Positions 27,062-35,790 are shown, counted from the first letter of the stretch. The stretch: DNA of 64,000 nt from Helicobacter sp. TUL (GCF_002287135.1 NZ_NESU01000002.1:124001-188000), one strand, 5' to 3'. Numbers and translations are program-made. Notes: a model not told the origin generated them from the letters alone.

Positions 27062-28642
27062 ATGACATTTCTGAGCGAACATATATTGAGTGTTGCTAGT
27101 ATCATTGTCATAGGATTTTTGGTAGTTTTTATGTATGCAGGGTGTTCTTCTGTGGTGGTGAATGTCAAAGATGTCAATGCCAGTGTTTTACCACAAAAGC
27201 AAAAAATCCCAGAATTTATCCCAAATACCACAACACTAGGTATGGTATATGCTAATGAGTTAGAGGCACACAAAGGCGAGAGTGGCGCATTTTTGCTATC
27301 TGATGGCACACAAGCATTTTTGCACCGCGTCGCACTTACGCGTATGGCACAAAAAACTATCTTTTTACAATCCTATATCTACAAAGATGAGTTTGCGTCC
27401 AAAATTTTTATGCACGAGCTTTGGAAAGCGGCAAATCGAGGCGTGCAGGTGCGTATTTTGATTGATGACAATGGCTTAGATTCTGATTTTTCGGATATTA
27501 TTACGCTAGATTCACACCCAAATATTGAGGTTAAAATTTTTAACCCCTATAAAAATCGCTCCAAGCTTTTGCGCTACCCTGAAATGATTTATGATTTTTC
27601 GCGTATCAATCGCCGTATGCACAATAAGGTTTTTATCGTTGATAATACTGCGCTTATTATCGGTGGGCGTAATGTCGCAGATGATTATTTTGATAATAAT
27701 ACACATTTAAATTTTACCGATACCGATGTAGTTTTTATCGGCGATGTGGCAAAGTCCGCAACAAAGAGCTTTATGAAGTATTGGGAGTATGAGCGCTCTA
27801 TCCCTGCGACACTTTTGCCCTCCAAGCGATCGATGAAAAATTACATCAAAGAGATTAAAGCAATTTCAGAAAAGATCGCTACCCAGCCTAGCGGATTTTT
27901 AAAATATGATGAGACAATCAGAGCATTTATGCAGGACTACACGACAAAACAATTTGATATGGCGTGGGGCAAGGCAATGTTTATCGCGGATACGCCAGAT
28001 AAAATCGACAAAGCAAATCCCAATCGCCCTATCACAGATGCGCTAAAACAAATCTTTGCGCATACTACAAAAGATGTGTATATCGCCGCGGCGTATTTTG
28101 TGCCAGGTAAGCATACTATAGGCGATCTCCAATCACTCCAAGATCGCAATATACATATTAGCGTCCTTACTAATTCACTAGCCTCAACAGATTCGCTTGT
28201 AGTGTATGCGGCGTGGGAGCGCTATCGTGATATTTTTGTCAAAAATGGTGTGCGCGTGTATGAATACCAATATGAGGGCAAAAAAAAGAAAAGTGGTGTG
28301 CGAGGCAAGTTTAGTTCAGGTGCGTCTTTGCATAGCAAAACGATTGTTTTTGATGAGCGCATTACATGGGTAGGGAGCTTTAATCTCGATCAGCGATCAA
28401 GTAATCTTAATACAGAATCTGTGGTGGTTTTTGAAAATCCAAGCTTTGCCCAAAAAACAAAGGCAAATATCCAAGAAGAAATGGCGGATGCGTGGCAACT
28501 TTGGTGCGTAGATGATAAGATATTTTGGAAAGGATACAATAAAAACGGAGAATTTGAGATTCACCAAAAATCGCCAAATGCAAACATATTGTTGCGCTTT
28601 TTTAATGTCTTAGCTAGAGTGTTGCCAGAAGATCAAGTGTAG
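27062..28642 (+). CDS. Phospholipase D superfamily lipoprotein, cardiolipin synthase (ClsC)-like
   Basis: Two HKD motifs mark a PLD-type phosphatidyltransferase: HNKVFIVDNTALIIGGRN (about 190) and HSKTIVFDERITWVGSFN (about 430). Two-HKD proteins of this size without long N-terminal helices resemble ClsC/YmdC cardiolipin synthases. A signal sequence ends in a good lipobox (FMYAGCSS, Cys about 30), so the protein is probably anchored as a lipoprotein facing the periplasm, which is unusual for Cls. ATG 27062 has AAGGG six bases upstream. An upstream in-frame TTG at 27038 would overlap the yihY-like gene. Confidence 0.82.
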   Translation: MTFLSEHILSVASIIVIGFLVVFMYAGCSSVVVNVKDVNASVLPQKQKIPEFIPNTTTLGMVYANELEAHKGESGAFLLSDGTQAFLHRVALTRMAQKTIFLQSYIYKDEFASKIFMHELWKAANRGVQVRILIDDNGLDSDFSDIITLDSHPNIEVKIFNPYKNRSKLLRYPEMIYDFSRINRRMHNKVFIVDNTALIIGGRNVADDYFDNNTHLNFTDTDVVFIGDVAKSATKSFMKYWEYERSIPATLLPSKRSMKNYIKEIKAISEKIATQPSGFLKYDETIRAFMQDYTTKQFDMAWGKAMFIADTPDKIDKANPNRPITDALKQIFAHTTKDVYIAAAYFVPGKHTIGDLQSLQDRNIHISVLTNSLASTDSLVVYAAWERYRDIFVKNGVRVYEYQYEGKKKKSGVRGKFSSGASLHSKTIVFDERITWVGSFNLDQRSSNLNTESVVVFENPSFAQKTKANIQEEMADAWQLWCVDDKIFWKGYNKNGEFEIHQKSPNANILLRFFNVLARVLPEDQV

Positions 28643-28682
28643 CCTTAGCTTTTATACGCATATGTCTTAGGCTTTTGTATCG

Positions 28683-30185
28683 TTAGTGAGATTTTGTGTG
28701 TATTTGTGTTTCTAGCTCTCCCAAAAGTGTCATCACTTGATTTTGGGTATTGTGCAAAGATTCTAAAATCGAACCCACTTCACGCAAGGATTTTTCCTCT
28801 TTTGTATTGGGATTTTTGGCACTTAGATCATAATTCCTTGCTTTTAGTTCCTCCAAACTCACAAGGTAAGAATGCGGTGTGATTTTTCGTTGTTTGTAGC
28901 ACTCCAAAAATTCTTTAAAATGCGCATATTCCAAAGGCTTATTTTTGGTGAGTTTATAAGGTGGGATAAGCTCATAATAATACACACTGCTATCTTGTTC
29001 ATCTACAATGCCTCTTAACCCTTTGGAGAAAAATAGCACATTGGTTTTTACTGCACTATAGGGGAGAAACACGCCACTAGGTAGGCTTAGCACACATTCT
29101 AGATTATAGTTTTCTATCAAATCTTGCTTGACTTTCACAAAGGTATTTGAATTTTGAAACAACACCCCTTCAGGCACGATAATCGCACATCTACCATTGG
29201 TTTTGAGTGATTTTAGGATATGTTGCAAAAATAAAAGCTCTGTAGCGTTGGAAGGCACAATAAAATTGCCCTGAATCTGTTCTTTTTCTTTGCCACCAAA
29301 AGGAGGATTTGCAAGTATGACTTCGTATCTTTCACTCTCTGTTATGTCTGTTATTCTCTTACTTAGCGTGTTTGTTTTGATAATATTTGGGGATTTTATC
29401 CCGTGAAGTATCATATTCATAATCCCCATAGCATAGCTAAGCGGCGTTTTTTCTTTGCCAAAGAGTGCGTCTTTTTGCAAAAACTCTAGCTCCTCTACGC
29501 TTAGATTTGCTTTTTGTCCTTTTGCCCTATCTTCATACAAAATATGCAAAAAGCTCTCCACCAAAAATCCGCAACTCCCACACGCTGGATCATAGATTCT
29601 CTCTTTTGGCTTAGGGTTGATAACTTCTACCATTACTTTAACCAACGCTCTTGGCGTATAAAACTCCCCGCTATTACCGCCATCGCTTCCCATATCTTTG
29701 AGTAGTTTCTCATACACATCACCCAGTGCAAACACATCACTTTCTTTGCTGAAGCTAAGCTCATCGATGAGGTTTATCACTTCTCTTAGCGTGTGTCCAT
29801 TGGCGATTCTATTGTCGATAAATTCAAAGATTCCACCGATTTTATACGCGATACTTTTAAAGTCCTCATTGTTTTTAAAACTTTTGAGATAAGGGAAAAG
29901 CTCGTTATTGACAAACTCTAGCAAATCACTTCCACTTAGCGCATTTTTCACATCAAGTTTGCCATCTTTTTTGGGTGCTGCCCAGCTCTGCCACGCATAC
30001 TTAGAATCTAAAATGCTCGTATAAGGCACATCATTCAAAAACGCTTCATCTTTTAATTCTCTTTCATAATCATCTAAAAACTTCAAAAACAATATCCAGC
30101 TAATCTGCTCACTATAATGCATCGCACCACTTATGCCATCATCACGCCTTAGTATGTCTGTGATTCTATCGATTGTATTTTGCAT
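28683..30185 (-). CDS. hsdM: Type I restriction-modification methyltransferase HsdM
   Basis: The N6-adenine DNA methyltransferase subunit. It has an N-terminal helical HsdM domain (1-140), the SAM-binding DPACGSCGFL (199-208) and the catalytic motif NPPFGG (293-298). The 500-residue length is normal. It partners HsdS for modification, and also HsdR for cutting. It is the last gene of the island operon, overlapping rhuM by 20 bp. AAAGGATAACA precedes the ATG, part of a 19-bp repeat also found at the rhuM start. Confidence 0.95.
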   Translation of the reverse strand: MQNTIDRITDILRRDDGISGAMHYSEQISWILFLKFLDDYERELKDEAFLNDVPYTSILDSKYAWQSWAAPKKDGKLDVKNALSGSDLLEFVNNELFPYLKSFKNNEDFKSIAYKIGGIFEFIDNRIANGHTLREVINLIDELSFSKESDVFALGDVYEKLLKDMGSDGGNSGEFYTPRALVKVMVEVINPKPKERIYDPACGSCGFLVESFLHILYEDRAKGQKANLSVEELEFLQKDALFGKEKTPLSYAMGIMNMILHGIKSPNIIKTNTLSKRITDITESERYEVILANPPFGGKEKEQIQGNFIVPSNATELLFLQHILKSLKTNGRCAIIVPEGVLFQNSNTFVKVKQDLIENYNLECVLSLPSGVFLPYSAVKTNVLFFSKGLRGIVDEQDSSVYYYELIPPYKLTKNKPLEYAHFKEFLECYKQRKITPHSYLVSLEELKARNYDLSAKNPNTKEEKSLREVGSILESLHNTQNQVMTLLGELETQIHTKSH

Positions 30186-31203
30186 TGTTATCCTTTAAGG
30201 CTTTTAAAATAGCTTTATCAAAATCTGATTTATAATTTTTGTCTTGAATAACTCTAAATTTATGAAATTCTTCTTTGGCAAAATCATCTGCTATTTTTTT
30301 ACTGATTTTACCATTATCTTTTAGAATTTCTCTTTCATTAAATTCTAAAAAGCTATCAAGCTTATCTTTCCAATCTTGCATAGTCATTGCTATATTTTTC
30401 TTTGCCCTATCTTCAGCATAGTCAAGATACATACCTACTATACGATTTAATTCTAAAAGCTCATCTTGACTAAGATAGTTTTTAGCAATTACTACATCAC
30501 TTTGCAAAATTTTACCTTCAGGTGCATTTTTCCAAGTATTAAGTCCCATATTTGGTTTTTGAAAATTTGCCCTTTGTTTTATAAGCTCTGCTGCGGTGTG
30601 TCCATGTGTAGCAAAATGAAGTTTATTTTGCACACTAGCAAAAAATTCTTTAGTTAATTCATCATTTTTATCATAGTCGATTGCTGTTGTGTAAATATCA
30701 GTTATCTTCTGATAAAAGAGTCTTTCACTAGCTCTTATTTCTCTAATTTCTTCTAAAAGCTCATCAAAATAGTTTTTATCTATTACGCTACCATTTTTCA
30801 AGCGTTCTTTATCCAGCACATATCCTTTGATGCTAAATTGCTTTAAAATTGTTGTAGCCCATTGTCTAAATTTTGTAGCTTTATAAGAATTTATCCTATA
30901 TCCTACGCTAATGATTACATCAAAATTATAAAATGTGATTTTTCTTGCAACCTCCCTTTTTCCTTCTTTTTGAACTACCGAGATTTCCTCGGAAGTTAAA
31001 TTTTTATCAAGTTCGTTTTCTTTATAGATATTATTGATATGCAAATAAATATTATCACTAGAACACTCAAATAACCTAGCCATTAAAGCAGCACTAAGCC
31101 ATATATCATCGTTTTTATAAACTACTTCTAAAAACTCTTCTTGATTTTCCAAACTAAAGCTTAAAAAATCCATAGTAAGATTTCGTTTTATGCTTTTTTG
31201 CAT
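30166..31203 (-). CDS. RhuM family protein (virulence RhuM / PF13310-type)
   Basis: A 345-residue soluble protein. The N-terminal half has the RhuM pattern IWLSAALMARLFECSSDNIYLHINNIY ... EGKREVARKITFYNFDVIISVGYRINSYKATKFRQWATTIL, a winged-helix/KilA-N-like DNA-binding region. The second half is helical. RhuM genes often lie inside type I restriction operons, but no biochemical role is established. It is flanked by a 19-bp direct repeat that duplicates the hsdM ribosome-binding site and start, and its composition is more AT-rich than hsdM. An internal ATG (MDFLSF) 10 codons in is an alternative start. Confidence 0.8.
   Translation of the reverse strand: MQKSIKRNLTMDFLSFSLENQEEFLEVVYKNDDIWLSAALMARLFECSSDNIYLHINNIYKENELDKNLTSEEISVVQKEGKREVARKITFYNFDVIISVGYRINSYKATKFRQWATTILKQFSIKGYVLDKERLKNGSVIDKNYFDELLEEIREIRASERLFYQKITDIYTTAIDYDKNDELTKEFFASVQNKLHFATHGHTAAELIKQRANFQKPNMGLNTWKNAPEGKILQSDVVIAKNYLSQDELLELNRIVGMYLDYAEDRAKKNIAMTMQDWKDKLDSFLEFNEREILKDNGKISKKIADDFAKEEFHKFRVIQDKNYKSDFDKAILKALKDNNAKYNR
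30178..30196 (+). repeat. 19-bp direct repeat, copy at the hsdM start
   Basis: TTTTGCATTGTTATCCTTT is identical to 31196-31214. On the minus strand it reads AAAGGATAACAATGCAAAA: ribosome-binding site, ATG and second codon of hsdM. Confidence 0.9.
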
Positions 31204-31214
31204 TGTTATCCTTT
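31196..31214 (+). repeat. 19-bp direct repeat, copy at the rhuM start
   Basis: Identical to 30178-30196. Here it supplies the ribosome-binding site and ATG of rhuM. Recombination between the copies would remove rhuM exactly and leave hsdM with an intact start. Confidence 0.9.
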
Positions 31215-31218
31215 GATA

Positions 31219-31251
31219 ATATGTTAAAAAAATCCAAAATTTTTAACATAT
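31219..31251. promoter_or_regulatory. 12-bp inverted repeat between hsdS and rhuM
   Basis: ATATGTTAAAAA (31219-31230), 9-nt loop, TTTTTAACATAT (31240-31251), perfect. A third copy of the half-site TTTTTAACAT lies at 31280-31289, directly after the hsdS stop. No T-run follows on the minus strand, so an operator or RNA-stability element is more likely than a terminator. Confidence 0.5.
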
Positions 31252-31289
31252 CTTGCTGTTGTGTTAAAGTTTGGCAAATTTTTTAACAT

Positions 31290-32768
31290 TTATAACTTTC
31301 CGCTAAAAGCTTGAGTAAGCAGGGATTGCTTAAGCTCCTCATAGTCTTGTAGCTGTGCGTTATAAAGCTCTTTTAGCTTTTTGATTCTCTCAAAAGTAGA
31401 ATCCAAATGCTTTGCGATTTGCTCTTGCTCTTTTATGTCTTTTGGGAGGGCTACAGGACATTTTTCTAAAACATTTAAGTTTAGTTTGGCGGTATGCGTT
31501 CCTCCACCCACCTTATTATCATTAATCCATTTTTCAATACAATAAGAGTTTAAAAAATGAGCTAAATAATCACTTACTAACTTAATCTTTGGTTTCAAAA
31601 GTCCCAAGCTAACAAATATGCTAAATTCAAACTTTAAAGAAATTTTTATAGCTTTACCTAAAGTTCCAATACGACAAATCAAAATATCTCCAAATTCAGG
31701 CTTAGCTCTCTTAATAAGCTTATTATGTTCTTCTTGCGATATGTATCTAACATCACTTAAATCAAAAAAGCCTTTAGAAATATTTTTGACAGACAAAAAT
31801 GGAATCCCAGTTTCTACATAAGTTGGCGTTTTATGTGTCCCGTCTGTAATAGAACAAATTTCCCCCAAGGTTTTCCATTCCCAATGTTGCGGGAGGGGAT
31901 AGGGGGAGTTATCATCTTGAGATAAGGGCGTAGAATTACAATCATCATTTTTAGTTTCTATGTCTTTTGCGAGAGGGTGGAGGGGCTTGAATTGCGAAGT
32001 CGCTCCCTCCCCCCTCTCAACCTCTCCCCCCACCCCGACGACGCTTTTATCTGTCTGCACTTCGTGCGATTGATTTAAATCCCAAAAAACAGGGTTTTTT
32101 GTGTCTGGTGTCCCACCATTGAGAATCTTACACATCTCCCCCAAGGTTTTCCATTCCCAATGTTGCGGGAGGGGATAGGGAGATTGTGTATCGCGTGTGC
32201 TAGGATTCTGTGTAGATTCTGTAGAATCTCCCAAAGGATTAAAAGCTCTATCAAGCACACTTTTGGCTAACTCATCGAGATTAGCAAGATTTGCTTTTAC
32301 TAGCTCTATGCTTCTATCAATACTAGCAAACGCAGAATCTAGAATTTTTACAATTCTCATCTGCTCTTCTAGCGGCGGAAGTGGAATCTGCCCTTTTTTA
32401 TAATCTCTAAAATAAATATGTGGAATTGCCGAACCTAAAATATATTTTGAAAAATCGAGATTTTTAAGAAAGTAGAACAAATATTTGAGATTCGTAGTTT
32501 CATTGTTTTCTAAATAGCTTAAAGTGCCTATTACTGATGATTGTTTAGGTAAAACAAAGACTCTTCCAACCCCTGCACCATCTTTAATTATACCTAAACA
32601 TTCTTGAGCTTTATGAAAAAAATCCACATAACCAACTATGCCACTTGCACCAAAAACAGGATAATCTCCACTTTTATCTTTTATATCTTTTAAGGCTAAA
32701 TTCGAGTTTGAATTTTTACAAACATCTTCTATTGTTTTTACTTCCCACCCCTGCGGTAAATGTGTCAT
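31290..32768 (-). CDS. hsdS: Type I restriction specificity subunit HsdS
   Basis: HsdS recognises the two halves of the target site. It has target recognition domain 1 (from LPQGWEVKTIEDVCK, about 4-145), a conserved helical spacer ending IPLPPLEEQMRIVKILDSAF, and a second recognition domain (PYPLPQHWEWKTLGEICSITDGTHK onward) with a closing helical repeat. Between them lies an extra partial domain: a second PLPQHWEWKTLGE followed by MCKILNGGTPDTKNPVFWD, which then breaks into low-complexity sequence. This comes from a 44-bp exact direct repeat 276 bp apart, in frame. It starts 1 bp after the hamB stop. Confidence 0.9.
   Translation of the reverse strand: MTHLPQGWEVKTIEDVCKNSNSNLALKDIKDKSGDYPVFGASGIVGYVDFFHKAQECLGIIKDGAGVGRVFVLPKQSSVIGTLSYLENNETTNLKYLFYFLKNLDFSKYILGSAIPHIYFRDYKKGQIPLPPLEEQMRIVKILDSAFASIDRSIELVKANLANLDELAKSVLDRAFNPLGDSTESTQNPSTRDTQSPYPLPQHWEWKTLGEMCKILNGGTPDTKNPVFWDLNQSHEVQTDKSVVGVGGEVERGEGATSQFKPLHPLAKDIETKNDDCNSTPLSQDDNSPYPLPQHWEWKTLGEICSITDGTHKTPTYVETGIPFLSVKNISKGFFDLSDVRYISQEEHNKLIKRAKPEFGDILICRIGTLGKAIKISLKFEFSIFVSLGLLKPKIKLVSDYLAHFLNSYCIEKWINDNKVGGGTHTAKLNLNVLEKCPVALPKDIKEQEQIAKHLDSTFERIKKLKELYNAQLQDYEELKQSLLTQAFSGKL
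31861..31904 (+). repeat. 44-bp direct repeat in hsdS, copy 1
   Basis: Identical over 44 bases to 32137-32180. It begins TCCCCCAAGG and ends GGGGATAGGG. It encodes the PLPQHWEWKTLGE start of the second recognition domain. Confidence 0.92.
32137..32180 (+). repeat. 44-bp direct repeat in hsdS, copy 2
   Basis: Second exact copy, 276 bp (92 codons) from the first, so a crossover between them deletes or duplicates 92 residues without changing frame. Confidence 0.92.
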
Positions 32769-32769
32769 T

Positions 32770-34872
32770 TTACTGCCCTAAACCTTCATAAAAATAATTT
32801 AATATATAATCTTCAAAATCATCGTAAAGATTTTTTTCTTTTAATTTGTTGATTATATTATCAGCTGTATTTTCTTTAAAATTATCTAATACTTGTTCTA
32901 TTGTTAAATCCTTATTTTCAAAATCAATGAATCCACATTTATGAAGTTTTTTAGAAACGATTCTAGGGAGTCCAAACTCTTCAAGGGTATAAACCACAGA
33001 TGGCAAAAAGGCATTTGAAAGTTTTGTAACAAAACTTGAAATATCTATCGCTTTTTCAGGGTAGAGTATTTTTTGTAAAGTGTTAATATCGGAAAATAGT
33101 GATGCAATTTTAAAAGCTACATGATTCTCAAATTTAAAAAAATCATCCAAATCAATTCCCATATCTTTAATAAGTTTTGGTAGTGGTTTAGTCCAATTTT
33201 GTGATAATTTTTTTACCAACTCAACAGTATTTATATCGCCAATATTTTTACAATGAAATTCTCCTATAGACGCAATTTTAGATAAGATATACCATGTATC
33301 AGGTTCATCATTAAATAAATATGTAAAAATTTCACTATTAAAATCTTCACTTTGCAATATTTGAATTATTTTTATAATAACTTCTAAATCATTTTTTAAC
33401 AATGTTTCTTTTTTAAGCAAATCGAATTTATCTCTTCCTATTAATTTTATTATCTCTCGTTGATTATTTTTAACTTCTGTTTGTATATTATCGGGAATTT
33501 CATTATTTATCTCATCATTAATAGATAAAGATTCTGATTTGATTTCTACATCTAATATCTTTTCTTGATTATCATCTTCGTTTGGAGATTCAAATAAATA
33601 TACTTCACCTATAAAATATTTAAACATTCTTCCGCTTCTACCTATAATATTTTTATAAGTAAAATGATTTATATTTTTTGTTCCATTTCTTTTATCCCAT
33701 AAAATAAGATTTTTTGCTGGAATATTAACCCCTTCTATTAAAGAAGATGTAGAAACAATGGTTTTTAGTAAATCTTTTCCTTCAAATAATCTTACTTGCA
33801 ATTGCGATAGACACCTATGAAGCCTTCCATGATGTATTCCCACGCCAATTTTTAATGTATCATTAAGGTAGTGTTCTCCGTAATATTTTGATAACCATTT
33901 TGCAAAATTTTCCAATAAAGCATTTGAATTTTCTATAATGGTATTTTCTACCAAGATTTCACAAACTTTTTTTATATTGCTTTGACTTTGAGTATAAACT
34001 AGAGTTTTTTCATCTTTTTTTACTATTTCTAGAATTTTTTCTTCTTTTTTAAAATCCTTATTCTTATAACATTTATTAATATGAATAAAAACAGTATTGA
34101 AATCAAGGCATTCAAATTTCATTCCTTTACAAAGAATGCTATTTTCATTTTTTATCTTATCTATATTAGGACAAATATAATATCTTTGATCAGAAATACC
34201 CATATATTTCAAAATAGCATTTTGCAATGGAGCAAATCTTTCTTTTTCATAATCCTTTGATATTTTATAAAACTCATCAACTATAAAAAAATCAAGTCTG
34301 ATATTTTCTTTATTAATAAATGAAAAATATTCAACTGCTCTTTCTGGAGAAAAAATAAAGATATTGTTATTTTTTAAATCGGTCTGTTGAGTGGTTGTGA
34401 TTATATCATAATTATAAAATTTCTTTACAAGTCTTCTTCTAGCTTCATCCAATAAAGAAATTGTAGGGACAATGATTAATATATTATTTGGTTTTTTCAT
34501 AGCTATTAGAGCATCGATAATAAAACTTTTGCCAAAACTTGTTGGAGCAGAAAGAATAAGGCTTTCATTGCTTAAAAGTCTTTTTAAAACCCTTGATTGT
34601 TCTCTATGTAAAACCTTTGGTTCATCCTCTCCAATATCTGTTTTAAAACATTCTAGCAAAAATCTATCTTCTAAAATCGAAGTATCTTGATTCATATAGG
34701 GGTATAACCCAAATTGTCTGATAAGATGATTTAATATAGGCGGATATAAAGCTTTATCTTGAATTTCATCGAGTAAATACAAAAGCTCTTCTTTAGCTTC
34801 TGCTTCTTTGTTGTTATTTAGAATTTTATATATCTCTACACATTTATCAAAGATTTGTTCACTAGTCAGCAT
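32770..34872 (-). CDS. hamB: SF2 helicase, Hachiman HamB-like
   Basis: About 700 residues with helicase motifs: Walker A APTSFGKS (about 109-116), Walker B FIVDEFYK (about 197-204, with DEFY in place of DEAD/DEAH), the SSLIEGVNIP motif and the arginine finger IIGRSGR, giving a Ski2-like layout. In Hachiman, HamB is the ATP-driven DNA sensor that holds and releases the HamA nuclease. It overlaps hamA by 11 bp and abuts hsdS with a 1-bp gap. Sampled lines here are only about 15-23% G+C, against about 40% in hsdR, which marks it as foreign to the hsd genes. ATG 34872 is preferred to a TTG 15 bp upstream. Confidence 0.78.
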   Translation of the reverse strand: MLTSEQIFDKCVEIYKILNNNKEAEAKEELLYLLDEIQDKALYPPILNHLIRQFGLYPYMNQDTSILEDRFLLECFKTDIGEDEPKVLHREQSRVLKRLLSNESLILSAPTSFGKSFIIDALIAMKKPNNILIIVPTISLLDEARRRLVKKFYNYDIITTTQQTDLKNNNIFIFSPERAVEYFSFINKENIRLDFFIVDEFYKISKDYEKERFAPLQNAILKYMGISDQRYYICPNIDKIKNENSILCKGMKFECLDFNTVFIHINKCYKNKDFKKEEKILEIVKKDEKTLVYTQSQSNIKKVCEILVENTIIENSNALLENFAKWLSKYYGEHYLNDTLKIGVGIHHGRLHRCLSQLQVRLFEGKDLLKTIVSTSSLIEGVNIPAKNLILWDKRNGTKNINHFTYKNIIGRSGRMFKYFIGEVYLFESPNEDDNQEKILDVEIKSESLSINDEINNEIPDNIQTEVKNNQREIIKLIGRDKFDLLKKETLLKNDLEVIIKIIQILQSEDFNSEIFTYLFNDEPDTWYILSKIASIGEFHCKNIGDINTVELVKKLSQNWTKPLPKLIKDMGIDLDDFFKFENHVAFKIASLFSDINTLQKILYPEKAIDISSFVTKLSNAFLPSVVYTLEEFGLPRIVSKKLHKCGFIDFENKDLTIEQVLDNFKENTADNIINKLKEKNLYDDFEDYILNYFYEGLGQ

Positions 34873-35787
34873 TTCTATAACTCTCAAAGATTTTATTTAT
34901 TTTGCTCATAATTTCCTTCTTATCAGGAACAGGAAATAAAATTATGTGAAATTTTATTCTATCGATATATGTAATTTTATTTGAAAGTTTTTTGATTTCC
35001 TCTGATATTTCATTCCCCTTTTCTTTATGAAAATTTTTTATTGTTGTTTTATAATCGTCGGTAATTTCCTCAATGTTTTTTGTATGGTCACAATTATAAA
35101 TAATAGATATTGGCACATGTAAAATGCTTTTTAATTCATCAAGATTAATATTCCCATTAACAATTTGCTTGAAATTTGCCAATGTGCGTGTCTGAATGTT
35201 ATGATGTTTTCCTAAATTATCTAATTCATGTGAATTTGCAATTATTCTAGCTTCATTACGCATAATTTCGTCGTCACTTAGATGATCTTTTAGAGATTTT
35301 ATAGCATTTCTTATAGCATCATCTAAGTTATCATACAACTTTGATTCTCCTAGCCACAAATGGCATTCTTGTTTTCTATAGTTAAATGGGCGCTGTCAAA
35401 TCCTAATGCTTCCACATTGCGATTTTGTTTATAAAAAATTTTAGGAACAATAGGTAGAGCATTGTAATATTCCCTCATGATACCATGGAGGAAAATTTCT
35501 CCTATCTCTCCACTTCTTTCATTTATTCTTAGTTTTGAGATAGCTTTATCTAAAATTTCACCTTCATTGCCTGCTAAACTTTGCCTTTCTTGTTCTGTTA
35601 GAGCGCATTCTTTTAAATTAGTAATAATAAAATTTTTAAAATTTTTCATTTTCCACTTTTTGCTTTCAAATTGATTTGAAATAGATAGTAAAAAATGATG
35701 ATATTGATGACATAGAGTTTCATCTAAAAATATGACAAAATTATTAGCAGAATTTTTTACATAGGTATTTATCATTTCATTTTCCAT
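34862..35787 (-). pseudogene. hamA: Hachiman HamA-like nuclease (DUF1837), frameshifted
   Basis: Two adjacent frames together rebuild one DUF1837 protein of about 310 residues. The first (35350-35787, 145 residues) holds RSGEIGEIFLHGI, VPKIFYKQN and the putative catalytic aspartate in ALGFDSAHL (Asp131), then ends. The second (34862 to about 35375) continues with LWLGESKLYDNLDDAIRNAI, where GESK supplies the E-x-K of a PD-(D/E)xK nuclease. One missing base near 35365-35375 explains the break. The second half could also start on its own at TTG 35359, nine bases ahead of the first frame's stop, giving a split protein. Alternatives are a true inactivating deletion, a phase state, or a sequencing error. 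It begins 3 bp after hsdR. Confidence 0.72.
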
Positions 35788-35790
35788 TTT

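Noticed and set aside
28641-28677. Possible bidirectional terminator between the phospholipase-D gene and hsdM (AGCCT ... AGGCT with T4)
   Set aside because: The stem is only five pairs with a long 23-nt loop, too weak to call.
28640-28690. Right-end attachment site for the defence island
   Set aside because: No copy of the tRNA-Ser 3' sequence is visible here, and no integrase gene is in the window.
35350-35395. Programmed -1 ribosomal frameshift in hamA
   Set aside because: The junction lacks a standard slippery heptamer (X XXY YYZ) in the zero frame, so a simple missing base or split gene is preferred.
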